Below, piece by piece: positions 36,764-44,992 of a stretch of DNA of 64,000 bases; position 1 is the first letter of the stretch; every line of letters begins with the position of its first letter. This DNA is from Flavobacterium azizsancarii. GTDB lineage: Bacteria > Bacteroidota > Bacteroidia > Flavobacteriales > Flavobacteriaceae. The position numbers were made by a program, and so were the translations under genes. The notes beneath the pieces were generated by a model. It made no database searches, had not been told where the DNA came from, and saw only the letters and a program-made list of their open reading frames with translations. The DNA is taken from positions 1 through 64,000 of the forward strand of contig NZ_JAMZNK010000022.1 in NCBI RefSeq assembly GCF_027980145.1, given 5' to 3'.

Positions 36764-36821
36764 TACCACATTTTACCACTAAATACCACTTTGTTAATAA
36801 GTTTAACCACTTTCCTACCAC
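36764..36821 (-). promoter_or_regulatory. Candidate MraZ operator: tandem GTGGTA boxes
   Basis: Read on the minus strand, GTGGTA occurs at 36784-36789, 36774-36779 and 36764-36769, exactly 10 bp apart. Further GTGG boxes lie upstream at 36805-36810 and 36816-36821, 11 bp apart. In E. coli MraZ binds three TGGGN direct repeats separated by 5 bp, i.e. the same 10-bp period. The boxes would cover about -22 to -47 of the mraZ promoter, suited to repression. Confidence 0.6.
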
Positions 36822-37062
36822 CCGGCTTAATTTATGGACAATCAATACTTTAACTTATAATTAACGAATAGTCAATAACATTTCGACATCAAAAAAATAA
36901 TGCATAATATTTCTTAAAAAATTAGTTATTATGCAGTTTTCTTAACATTTAGGAAACACACCAAAACACCCTATAAAAGCTGATTTTTAAACACTTACAT
37001 ATTCTACTAAAATTATCTAGTTAAAAAACGGTAGCAAAAATCCATTTTTATTTATTAAACCC

Positions 37063-37070
37063 TATATTTG
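37063..37070 (+). promoter_or_regulatory. -7 promoter element (TATATTTG)
   Basis: TATATTTG matches TAnnTTTG and gives a leader of about 24 bases to the hydrolase ATG at 37098. Confidence 0.4.
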
Positions 37071-37097
37071 TCCCAATTGAAATTGGCATTAAATTAA

Positions 37098-37862
37098 ATG
37101 GACAAACACTACAAAAAAGAAGGCAAATACAGCTATTATGAAGCTGGAGAAGGAACTCCTATCGTTATTTTACATGGCTTAATGGGAGGCCTTAGTAACT
37201 TTGATGCTGTAGCAGAATATTTCCCAACGAAAGGATACAAAGTTGTTATCCCGGATTTGCCAATATACACCCAAAGTATTTTAAAAACCAACGTAAAAAG
37301 CTTTGCTAAATACGTGAAAGACTTTATCACTTTTAAAGGCTTTGACAAAGTTATTTTACTAGGCAACTCCCTTGGAGGACATATTGCTCTTTACCACACT
37401 AAGTTATACCCTGAAAAAGTAGCAGGATTAGTAATTACCGGAAGCTCAGGTCTTTATGAAAGCGCTATGGGAGACAGTTACCCAAAAAGAGGAGATTATG
37501 AATACATCAGAAAGAAAGCTGAAGATGTATTTTATGACCCTAAAATTGCAACTCCGGAACTTATTGACGAGGTATACGCAACGGTTAACGATCGTATCAA
37601 ACTGATCAAAACCCTAACAATTGCAAAAAGCGCCATTCGTCATAATATGGCGAAAGATTTACCAAAAATGACAGTTGAAACCTGTATTATCTGGGGTAAA
37701 AACGATGCTGTAACTCCACCCAATGTGGCCGAAGAATTTGATAAATTATTGCCTAATTCAACTTTATACTGGATAGACAAATGTGGACACGCTGCTATGA
37801 TGGAACATCCTCAGGAATTCAATGCAATTCTTGAAGAATGGCTCGTTAAAAAAAATTTATAG
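37098..37862 (+). CDS. Alpha/beta-fold hydrolase
   Basis: This cytosolic hydrolase of 254 residues has a complete catalytic triad. Nucleophile Ser91 is in LLGNSLGGH, D203 in WGKNDAVTPP and H231 in DKCGHAAMMEHP. The oxyanion HGLMGG motif is at 26-31. No signal peptide is present. It is divergent from mraZ and lies 42 bases upstream of engB, so the two may share a transcript. Substrate unknown; the small cap region fits esters or lactones, but that is a guess. Confidence 0.9.
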   Translation: MDKHYKKEGKYSYYEAGEGTPIVILHGLMGGLSNFDAVAEYFPTKGYKVVIPDLPIYTQSILKTNVKSFAKYVKDFITFKGFDKVILLGNSLGGHIALYHTKLYPEKVAGLVITGSSGLYESAMGDSYPKRGDYEYIRKKAEDVFYDPKIATPELIDEVYATVNDRIKLIKTLTIAKSAIRHNMAKDLPKMTVETCIIWGKNDAVTPPNVAEEFDKLLPNSTLYWIDKCGHAAMMEHPQEFNAILEEWLVKKNL

Positions 37863-37904
37863 CACTAAACTTTCGACTTTAAGGAGGTCTTAAACACAAA
37901 AAAC

Positions 37905-38525
37905 ATGAAAATTAATACCGCCGAATTTATAATCAGTAATTCTGAAGTTGCAAAATGTCCACAGGATTTTTTGCCGGAATATGCTTTTATCGGAAGATCA
38001 AATGTAGGCAAGTCCTCTTTGATCAATATGCTTACCAATCATAAAAATTTAGCTAAAACTTCAGGAAGACCTGGAAAGACACAGTTAATTAATCACTTTA
38101 AGATTAACAACAATTGGTTTTTGGTCGATTTACCTGGTTACGGATACGCTAAAGTATCTAAAAAAACGAAATCTGTTTTTCAGCAATTCATTACAGATTA
38201 CTTTGAAACCAGAGAACAACTAGTTTGCGCTTTTGTTTTGATTGATATTCGTCATGAAGCACAATCCATAGACATTGAATTTATGTCATATATGGGAGAA
38301 AGCGAAATTCCGTTTTGCATCATTTTTACCAAAGCAGACAAAATCAGCAAGACAAAAATCGACTCGCATATTGCAGCATACAAAAAACAGATGTTTGCCA
38401 ATAACTGGGAAGAAATGCCTCATTATTTCGTGACTTCTGCTACAGAACAAACAGGAAAAGACGAAGTTTTAAACTATATTGACGAAGTTAATCAGGAGGT
38501 TTTTAAAAACAACTCGCAATTTTAA
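37905..38525 (+). CDS. engB: Ribosome-biogenesis GTPase EngB (YsxC/YihA)
   Basis: This cytosolic GTPase is needed for assembly of the large ribosomal subunit. The G motifs are complete: G1 GRSNVGKSS (30-38), G3 DLPGYG (75-80) and G4 TKAD (142-145). It has 206 residues. A Shine-Dalgarno-like AAGGAGGT lies at 37881-37888, but 17 bases separate it from the ATG. No in-frame start lies closer, so the match is probably accidental. Confidence 0.96.
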   Translation: MKINTAEFIISNSEVAKCPQDFLPEYAFIGRSNVGKSSLINMLTNHKNLAKTSGRPGKTQLINHFKINNNWFLVDLPGYGYAKVSKKTKSVFQQFITDYFETREQLVCAFVLIDIRHEAQSIDIEFMSYMGESEIPFCIIFTKADKISKTKIDSHIAAYKKQMFANNWEEMPHYFVTSATEQTGKDEVLNYIDEVNQEVFKNNSQF

Positions 38526-38584
38526 ATTCCAATAAAAAAATTCCAATTTTCAATTTCTGAGGTTTATCAGAATGTGAAAAATAA

Positions 38585-38629
38585 AAAAAATCCCAAATTC
38601 CAAGTTTTAATTGGAATTTGGGATTTTTT
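38585..38629. terminator. Strong bidirectional terminator between engB and gldC
   Basis: The 19-base arms at 38585-38603 and 38611-38629 pair perfectly (AAAAAATCCCAAATTCCAA and its complement) around a 7-base loop. A-run and T-run on the two sides suit both convergent genes. The stem is built from the AAATTCC repeat word, which also occurs singly at 38523-38545 and 38655-38685. The terminator thus seems to be derived from the repeat family. Confidence 0.8.
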
Positions 38630-38687
38630 ATTTTATTAGAATTTCTTTCCTGTGTTGGAATTTAAAATTTCAAAAATTGGAATTTAA

Positions 38688-39023
38688 CTATTTCGTTAGT
38701 TCCAGTTTTTCCGCAAAATAATCACAGAAATCTTTCATTGTATCTGACATTTTTTCGTCATCTGTTGCACGTTTAAAAGTATCCGACATTGCTACGAGTG
38801 TCTGATGAAAGAAAATCTTCATTTCATCAACCGGCATATCTTTTGTCCACAAATCAATACGCATCGTTTCTTTGGCTTTACTATCCCAAATAGACAACAT
38901 AATTGCTTTTGCTTCTTCAGCCTGAACACCACCGTCTTGTGCGCTCCAAGTTAATTTTTCCGGCACACGGTTTTCATCTAATTCTATATTGAATCTAATT
39001 TCTGAGTTTATTGTATCTGACAT
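38688..39023 (-). CDS. gldC: Gliding motility protein GldC
   Basis: This cytosolic 111-residue protein has the GldC pattern: SEIRFNIELDENRVPEKLTW at the N-terminus, DGGVQAEEAKAIMLSIWD in the middle, and DTFKRATDDEKM near the end. In Flavobacterium johnsoniae gldB and gldC form an operon and gldC loss reduces gliding. Here the first base of its ATG overlaps the last base of the gldB stop. The 3' end faces a strong terminator. Confidence 0.95.
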   Translation of the reverse strand: MSDTINSEIRFNIELDENRVPEKLTWSAQDGGVQAEEAKAIMLSIWDSKAKETMRIDLWTKDMPVDEMKIFFHQTLVAMSDTFKRATDDEKMSDTMKDFCDYFAEKLELTK

Positions 39024-39982
39024 TACTTCTTAGGTTTATATTTTGATTTTTCAAAAATTTCTTTTGCATTTACTTTTAATAATTCCGGCAAGGTTACATT
39101 AGTATTATTCTTCATGTATGATCGCACCATTTGCCATCCCAGCCACGCACCAATTCGTCCGGGTGATTCATTGTCGATTTCTAAATAGAACTTAGAAAAC
39201 GGAGCAGGTGCAATAAATCGTGTTGTTAGTTTTGGATCATCGCTGTACAACATTTCATTTTCGATAAAAAAGCGCCACATATATGCTTCATTTTCCTGAC
39301 ACCATTTTATTTGTTCTGCTGTATAACCCATTTTTTCAGCATCTGTATATTCAGGCAGAAGCAGATCTTTTGCGTACAGCTGTTTTCCTTCAAAAATCAT
39401 TTGCGAAACCAGGTTTTTATCCTGAAAAGCGGGAATATTTCTGTAAGCAAAACTAGAAACTACATCTGGCATAATTTGTTTCTCTTCGAAATTCTGCTTA
39501 ATATAATTTGGGAATTCATAAAACTTATGTTCTTTTCCCAAATACAATTCCAAAGCTACAATTACCAGACTATCTGCATAAATGGCTTTAGCATTATAAT
39601 CCATTTCTCCAATTACCGTAATTACTTTAGGAGTTTTTGTTTTTGGAAAATAATACTTAACGTGCTGGAACAACTTATTAAATTCCTCTCGCACAGGTTC
39701 AAAATTGGAATATTTTTTCTGTACTTCTGCATATACTTCTTTCCAAAGCGGATCCTGCATTTTTTTTAACCATATATCATCTTCGATGCCTGCCGGAAAA
39801 AAGAACGGATATTGTTTTTTTACTTTAGCTAAATCTTCTGGTTTAGTTTCAAAAAATACTTTATCAAAACGCTCTACTTTAATATCAACCGGTATTTCTT
39901 CGACTTCTTTTTCTACTTTAGTTTTTTGCTCACAGGACAAAAAAAACAAGCACAGAACCATTGCAAAGCGATAAATTTTCAT
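39023..39982 (-). CDS. gldB: Gliding motility lipoprotein GldB
   Basis: This lipoprotein of 319 residues is required for gliding in Flavobacterium. The signal peptide ends in the lipobox LFFLSC with C17 as the lipidated residue. The mature part has the family blocks VERFDKVFFE and FPAGIEDDIW, and near the end GRIGAWLGWQMVRSYM. It is the first gene of the gldBC operon. A TATATTTG-type -7 box on the minus strand at 40045-40052 could be its promoter. It is divergent from nadE. Confidence 0.96.
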   Translation of the reverse strand: MKIYRFAMVLCLFFLSCEQKTKVEKEVEEIPVDIKVERFDKVFFETKPEDLAKVKKQYPFFFPAGIEDDIWLKKMQDPLWKEVYAEVQKKYSNFEPVREEFNKLFQHVKYYFPKTKTPKVITVIGEMDYNAKAIYADSLVIVALELYLGKEHKFYEFPNYIKQNFEEKQIMPDVVSSFAYRNIPAFQDKNLVSQMIFEGKQLYAKDLLLPEYTDAEKMGYTAEQIKWCQENEAYMWRFFIENEMLYSDDPKLTTRFIAPAPFSKFYLEIDNESPGRIGAWLGWQMVRSYMKNNTNVTLPELLKVNAKEIFEKSKYKPKK

Positions 39983-40081
39983 TTTATTTTAATTAGATTT
40001 GTGTTGCTGGATTTTAAGTAAATCTATACTTAAAAAATATTCTGCAAATATACATCGCTACATCTTAAAACCTGAACTATT

Positions 40082-40888
40082 ATGGCTAAAAAAAGTACCA
40101 TCCAGACAGAAAAAGTAAATACCCACATTGTAGAGTGGTTAAAAAATTATGCTAACAATGCAAAAGTAAACGGTTTTGTAATTGGAATTTCAGGTGGAGT
40201 TGACTCTGCTGTTACTTCTACACTATGCGCTCAGACAGGTTTAAAAGTTTTATGTGTCGAAATGCCAATTCATCAGGCTCCAAATCAAGTTTCAAGAGGA
40301 AGAGAACATATTGATCAATTAAAAAAACGTTTTCCGAATGTTTCTGATGTAGAAACTGACCTTACAGCTACTTTTGAAGCTTTTAAAACTGCGGTGCCAA
40401 AAACAGATAACGAAGCCAAAGTGAGCTTATCATTAGCCAATACACGTGCTCGTTTACGAATGACATCTTTATATTATTTAGCGGGACTTAATGGTTTGCT
40501 AGTTGCAGGTACCGGAAACAAGGTAGAAGATTTTGGCGTAGGATTTTATACTAAATACGGTGATGGCGGAGTCGATTTAAGTCCAATTGCTGACTTAATG
40601 AAATCGGATGTTTATGCTCTTGGAGCATTTTTAACAATTCCTGAATCAATTTTAACAGCTGCGCCTACCGATGGATTATTTGGAGACAATCGCACGGATG
40701 AAGATCAATTAGGAGCAAGTTATGACGAACTTGAATGGGCAATGTTGGCCGCGGAGTCAGGAAAAACGCCAGCTGACTTCACTGGGAGAGAAAAATCTGT
40801 CTTTGAAATTTATAAACGTTTAAACACCAGCAACAAGCATAAAATGGACGCAATTCCGGTTTGTATAATACCAAAAACGTTAAAATAA
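40082..40888 (+). CDS. nadE: NAD+ synthetase (ammonia-dependent)
   Basis: This cytosolic enzyme converts deamido-NAD to NAD with ammonia and ATP. The PP-loop SGGVDSA is at 37-43, and NTRARLRMTSLYY, GTGNKVEDFGVGFYTKYGDG (20 residues) and LSPIADLMKSDVYALG are NadE blocks. It lacks an N-terminal glutaminase domain (268 residues), so it must take free ammonia or rely on another amidotransferase. It is divergent from gldB; 93 bases separate it from the response-regulator gene. Confidence 0.97.
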   Translation: MAKKSTIQTEKVNTHIVEWLKNYANNAKVNGFVIGISGGVDSAVTSTLCAQTGLKVLCVEMPIHQAPNQVSRGREHIDQLKKRFPNVSDVETDLTATFEAFKTAVPKTDNEAKVSLSLANTRARLRMTSLYYLAGLNGLLVAGTGNKVEDFGVGFYTKYGDGGVDLSPIADLMKSDVYALGAFLTIPESILTAAPTDGLFGDNRTDEDQLGASYDELEWAMLAAESGKTPADFTGREKSVFEIYKRLNTSNKHKMDAIPVCIIPKTLK

Positions 40889-40953
40889 AACATTTTAACA
40901 TTTGTCTGCAATTAATTACAGAATTTATTTATTAATTTTACAGTTCCAAAAAC

Positions 40954-40989
40954 ATGAACAATTCTAAAAAAGGTAAAAATTATGATTAA
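40954..40989 (+). other. Possible 11-codon leader ORF before the response regulator
   Basis: An ATG at 40954 opens a frame of 11 codons (MNNSKKGKNYD) that ends in TAA at 40987-40989. It overlaps the response-regulator start codon (40982) by eight bases. The layout would allow translational coupling. It may equally be chance in AT-rich DNA. Confidence 0.25.
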
Positions 40990-41611
40990 AGTATGTCTTG
41001 CAGACAATCATCCTGTGACTCACTTTGGCGTTAAGTCTTATTTTAAAGACCACGATCAAATTTCAATTGTTGCCAACGTAGGCAATTTTTCAATGGTTAG
41101 AGATATCCTTCAGACAAAGGAAATTGACATCCTAATTCTCGATCTAGAGCTGGAAGGGCTTTCGAGTATCTTCGAAGTGAAGTCGATTTTGAAAAATTTC
41201 CCAAAAACAAAAATTGTAATTTTTAGTGACCTCGCTGAACAAATGTACGCTCCAAATGCAATTAAAGCAGGAGTTTCCGGGTATGTGCACAAAACAGAAA
41301 AACTTGAAACTTTAGGTCTTTCTATCATTAAAGTACATGAAGGTAAAATTATCATCAACGAAACTGTACGTAAAAACATGGCTCTTATTGCTAAACAAAG
41401 CAAAAGTGAGCGTTTGTACAGAAAACTTTCGAATCGTGAGATCGAAGTATTACGTTACTTAAGTGATGGTAAGAAAAACAATGAAATCTCTAAAATCTTA
41501 AATCTGAACGAGAAAACGATCAGTACTTACAAACTAAGATTATTGACTAAATTAAACGTTACTAATTTAGTTGACTTAGTAAATAAGGCTAAGACTTTAG
41601 AAATTATTTAA
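40982..41611 (+). CDS. NarL/LuxR-type response regulator
   Basis: This transcription regulator of 209 residues has a receiver domain (1-118) with D8, phospho-acceptor D54 in LILDLELEG and K104 region VHKTEKLE. A LuxR HTH domain follows (about 143-205, LSNREIEVLRYLSDGKKNNEI and ISTYKLRLLTKLNV, quoted in parts). No kinase gene is nearby, so it is an orphan. Its stop lies two bases from the convergent dnaG stop with no terminator between, so transcripts may overlap at their 3' ends. Confidence 0.93.
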   Translation: MIKVCLADNHPVTHFGVKSYFKDHDQISIVANVGNFSMVRDILQTKEIDILILDLELEGLSSIFEVKSILKNFPKTKIVIFSDLAEQMYAPNAIKAGVSGYVHKTEKLETLGLSIIKVHEGKIIINETVRKNMALIAKQSKSERLYRKLSNREIEVLRYLSDGKKNNEISKILNLNEKTISTYKLRLLTKLNVTNLVDLVNKAKTLEII

Positions 41612-41612
41612 A

Positions 41613-43676
41613 TTAATGGTATCGCGACATTACTCGTCCTAGTTTTTTTGAAAACGAATTAACTAATTTCGAGTAATCAACAACCATAGACAAAAGCTCT
41701 GTATTATCTGTACTATCAGGTTTTATAGAGCTTTTTAATTCCTGGATGATTTTATCAACCAAAAACCAACGCATAGACATAATAGTTTCAGTAACATATT
41801 GTGCAATCGTTTCGTGCTTCATTTTCGAAAAGATATTCTGACCTTCCCAATCATGCAGTGTCACTCTTTCATCTTCCATTAAAATATCCGTTACTTCCTG
41901 AGCAAAATCAGGCTGTAAACGCATTAAATATTGTTCGAGACTAAATTTTTCATTCTGGTTAAAAAATCCAATTAAATCTGTAAAGATATCACGAAACAAA
42001 TTATTAGACAGTTCAACCTCATCTTCCTGCAAACTCAAATAAATACGCTCATAAACTTTGTACTGCCTCTTTTCAGAAACCATTACAACTTCACCTTCGT
42101 CATTATTTTTTAAAAGTACATCTTCAAATTCTTCTGTTTTATCTCCGTAAAGCAATAAAATCTCAATTACTTTTCGCTCCAGGCGGTATAAAATATCAAC
42201 TTTTTCTGTTGGTTCTGCTGCAAATCCCGGTTCACCCGGATAATAATCCTCTGGTGGCCCATTTCTTGGATCTTCCGGATCTCCTCCTGAATAACCTGTG
42301 TTTTGCGGGCTTTGATTTCTAAAAACTTCAAAAGGTTTCTGTTCCTGTTTTTGTTTTTTATTAACATCAGCAAGATCTTTTTGAATAAGCTGAGCCAAAG
42401 TACTCACAAGTACCTGCTCAGAAATATCCATAATTCTGGCACATTCCTGTGTATAAATTTCACGCTGAATACGATCGGGAATTTTCGAGATACTAACGAC
42501 CATATCACGAATCAAATCGGCTTTTTTTATAGGATCGTTTTTAGCCTCTTTCATTAAAAGTGACGCCTTAAACTGTATAAAATCTTTACTGTTTTCATCT
42601 AAATAGGCAACTAGATCATCGTGAGACGTTTTTCGTGCAAAACTGTCCGGATCTTCTCCGTCAGGAAAAGCACAAACTCTCACGTTCATTCCTTCTTCCA
42701 GAATCAAATCGATTCCTCGAACAGAAGCACGTAATCCTGCAGCATCTCCATCAAAAAGAACTGTAATATTTCTTGTAAGACGATTTATTAAACGAATCTG
42801 ATCCGGCGTTAAAGCTGTTCCTGATGAAGCTACAACATTTTCTATTCCGGCCTGATTGAATTGAATTACGTCTGTATAACCTTCTACCAGATAACAATTA
42901 TTTTGCTTGGCGATCGATTGTTTGGCCTGAAAAATACCATAAAGTACTTTACTTTTATGGTAAATATCACTTTCCGGCGAGTTTAAGTACTTCGCCGCTT
43001 TTTTATCATTTGTTAAAATACGTCCTCCAAAACCTAAAACACGTCCGGACATACTTTCTATCGGGAACATAACACGACCTTTAAAACGGTCAAAAGGGCG
43101 ATCTTCTCTAGGAATTGTCAAACCGGTACTTTCCAGAAATTCGAGCTTATAACCTTTACCTAAAGCTTCTTTTGTCAAAGCATCCCAGGTTTCCGGCGAA
43201 TATCCTAAACTAAATTTTTTGATGGTTTCATTAGTAAAACCTCTTTCCTTAAAATATGAAAGTCCAATTGCTTTTCCTTCTTCTGAATTTAAAAGGGTTT
43301 TATGAAAATAATCCTTTGCAAATTCTGAAACCAGGTACATACTTTCACGAACATCCGTCATGGCTTTTTCAGCATCGGTTTGTTCTGTCTCTTCGATCTC
43401 GATATTGTATTTTCTGGCTAAATACCGAATGGCTTCAGGATAGGTAAACTGCGAATGTTCCATCAGGAATTTAACAGAGTTCCCTCCTTTTCCTGTACTA
43501 AAATCTTTCCAGATTCCTTTGGCAGGTGACACCATAAACGACGGAGAGCGTTCATCTGAGAACGGACTCAGTCCTTTGAAGTTACTCCCTGCACGTTTTA
43601 AATTAACATAATCACCGATAACCTCCTCTACACGAGCAGTTTCAAAAACAGAATCAATAGTAGCTTGTGAAATCAA
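41613..43676 (-). CDS. dnaG: DNA primase DnaG without zinc-ligand residues
   Basis: This primase makes RNA primers for replication. The N-terminal CHC2-type zinc ribbon keeps its fold pattern, but the four ligands are replaced. The normal C-P-F-H is S37-P-F-S40 and the normal C-x-x-C is D58-F-S-T61, with the same 3-18-3 spacing as the E. coli ligands. The RNA polymerase/TOPRIM core is intact: YLVEGYTDVIQF carries the catalytic Glu and LFDGDAAGLRA the Asp pair. The C-terminal part (about 430-687) is the helicase-binding region, joined by a P/Q/G-rich linker. At 687 residues the size is normal. Confidence 0.95.
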   Translation of the reverse strand: MISQATIDSVFETARVEEVIGDYVNLKRAGSNFKGLSPFSDERSPSFMVSPAKGIWKDFSTGKGGNSVKFLMEHSQFTYPEAIRYLARKYNIEIEETEQTDAEKAMTDVRESMYLVSEFAKDYFHKTLLNSEEGKAIGLSYFKERGFTNETIKKFSLGYSPETWDALTKEALGKGYKLEFLESTGLTIPREDRPFDRFKGRVMFPIESMSGRVLGFGGRILTNDKKAAKYLNSPESDIYHKSKVLYGIFQAKQSIAKQNNCYLVEGYTDVIQFNQAGIENVVASSGTALTPDQIRLINRLTRNITVLFDGDAAGLRASVRGIDLILEEGMNVRVCAFPDGEDPDSFARKTSHDDLVAYLDENSKDFIQFKASLLMKEAKNDPIKKADLIRDMVVSISKIPDRIQREIYTQECARIMDISEQVLVSTLAQLIQKDLADVNKKQKQEQKPFEVFRNQSPQNTGYSGGDPEDPRNGPPEDYYPGEPGFAAEPTEKVDILYRLERKVIEILLLYGDKTEEFEDVLLKNNDEGEVVMVSEKRQYKVYERIYLSLQEDEVELSNNLFRDIFTDLIGFFNQNEKFSLEQYLMRLQPDFAQEVTDILMEDERVTLHDWEGQNIFSKMKHETIAQYVTETIMSMRWFLVDKIIQELKSSIKPDSTDNTELLSMVVDYSKLVNSFSKKLGRVMSRYH

Positions 43677-43755
43677 AACGTAAAATATTTAAAAAATTTG
43701 AAGTCTGTAAAAGTACATAAATCAATCTTGAAATTTGGAGATTTCAAATAAAAAA

Positions 43756-43778
43756 AAGCGCTTCTTTCGAAGCACTTC
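43756..43778 (-). terminator. Terminator downstream of the coiled-coil barrel gene
   Basis: AAGCGCTTC and GAAGCACTT pair with one mismatch around TTTC. On the minus strand a run of about eight T follows. It lies 26 bases after the stop at 43804. Confidence 0.7.
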
Positions 43779-43803
43779 TTTCACTAACTAATTAACTTTA
43801 TTC

Positions 43804-44832
43804 TTAATTTAAATCAAGCCTCAATCCTAAAGAAATATTATTTTCTTTTACAGGATTATCCTTAAACAATGGGTTTAGATCATATTTTGCATACAAACTC
43901 AAAGCTTTGTAACCTACGTAAGAACTTAATCCGTAAATAAAATTATTTACATTGTAATCTCCTTTTATTGTTGTTTTATAATCTAGATCGTCCTGATCAA
44001 ATTTTAAGATTTGTTTTGATTTTACATTGATTCCTGCATAACCACCAATCCCGAAACGGAAACTTTTATGTGTTCTAAAATAAGTCTTTCCGTTACTGAC
44101 CTGTGGCTTAGAAAAATCAAACTCTAAATGTAACGGCAACACGACATAAACATTTCTAAAACGTGATTCGTCAAGATTAATCGCATTTGTTTGCAAAACT
44201 GTCTGATCACCGTTTACTACAAAACTTCTGTTATCTGTTGGGCGAATATTATTATACATCAATGATAGCCCGTATTTAGCATGCAATAAATTATCATTTT
44301 TCATTAATCTGGAGTTATAGGTAAAACCCCATTCGTAGAAATGCGAACCGATAAAACTGTAATTAGCATCCTGAAGTTTTCCATCTACCATCATGTTGTT
44401 TAAACCCATTGCAAATACAAATTGCGAAGTGGTTCTTTTTTCTCCATGAATTGAATCCTTATCTCTTTTGGGATCCCAGCGAATAACATAAATATGAGAT
44501 GAATCCTGCTCTTTTATTTTTCCATCGACTTTTTGCTGCACTAAGTCATTAAGTTCATTTTGAGCTGCAGTTACTTTTTCCTCAATGATTATTGCTCTGG
44601 CTTCTGCTAATTCTTTTTTGCGTTTATCTGCTTGTTCCTGCGTAATTTTCCCTTCAGACAATTGAACGTTTACAGTTTCTACTTCTTCTTTCAAAGCTGC
44701 CTTTTCTTCTTTTGTAACCTTTTCTATTTTATTGGCAATTTTCTTTGCTTTTGATTCAAAGGTTTCCTGACCCAGAACCTTACTAACAAATAAGAAGACG
44801 AGGATAACAAGGTAAAGTGTAAAATTTTTCAT
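43804..44832 (-). CDS. Outer-membrane beta-barrel protein with N-terminal coiled coil
   Basis: This secreted protein has a signal peptide at residues 1-21 (ends VLGQ) and then a long charged helical region at about 25-105 (KKIANKIEKVTKEEKAALKE, quoted in part) likely to form a coiled coil. A barrel-like C-terminal half (about 130-342) follows, ending LGLRLDLN. It resembles PorT-like outer-membrane proteins, with periplasmic coiled coil and barrel in one chain. It is downstream of the sigma/anti-sigma pair on the same strand with a 160-base spacer, so it may be a regulon member. Confidence 0.6.
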   Translation of the reverse strand: MKNFTLYLVILVFLFVSKVLGQETFESKAKKIANKIEKVTKEEKAALKEEVETVNVQLSEGKITQEQADKRKKELAEARAIIIEEKVTAAQNELNDLVQQKVDGKIKEQDSSHIYVIRWDPKRDKDSIHGEKRTTSQFVFAMGLNNMMVDGKLQDANYSFIGSHFYEWGFTYNSRLMKNDNLLHAKYGLSLMYNNIRPTDNRSFVVNGDQTVLQTNAINLDESRFRNVYVVLPLHLEFDFSKPQVSNGKTYFRTHKSFRFGIGGYAGINVKSKQILKFDQDDLDYKTTIKGDYNVNNFIYGLSSYVGYKALSLYAKYDLNPLFKDNPVKENNISLGLRLDLN

Positions 44833-44910
44833 GATTGATTTTTTTTTAAATTGATTGATGATTGATGATGATTATTTAATTATTAAATGCAAATTCTACA
44901 TTCTATATTC

Positions 44911-44957
44911 ATCGGGTTAAAACCCGACGCTACAATATGAATCGTTCCTCCGGAACT
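44911..44957. repeat. Double hairpin repeat (TCGGGTT.. and GTTCC..)
   Basis: TCGGGTT pairs with AACCCGA (44912-44927), and GTTCC with GGAAC (44944-44956). The two small hairpins sit in the spacer between the anti-sigma gene and the barrel gene. The word GGGTTAAAACCCGACGC is a recurrent intergenic motif in Flavobacterium genomes (general knowledge). Confidence 0.5.
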
Positions 44958-44992
44958 AAAATCTATATTCTTATTTCTTTCTTCTATTCTCT

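Noticed and set aside
37881..37907. Strong Shine-Dalgarno-like AAGGAGGT before engB
   Set aside because: It lies 17 bases from the ATG, too far for normal use, and no in-frame start is nearer. Flavobacteria rarely use such sites.
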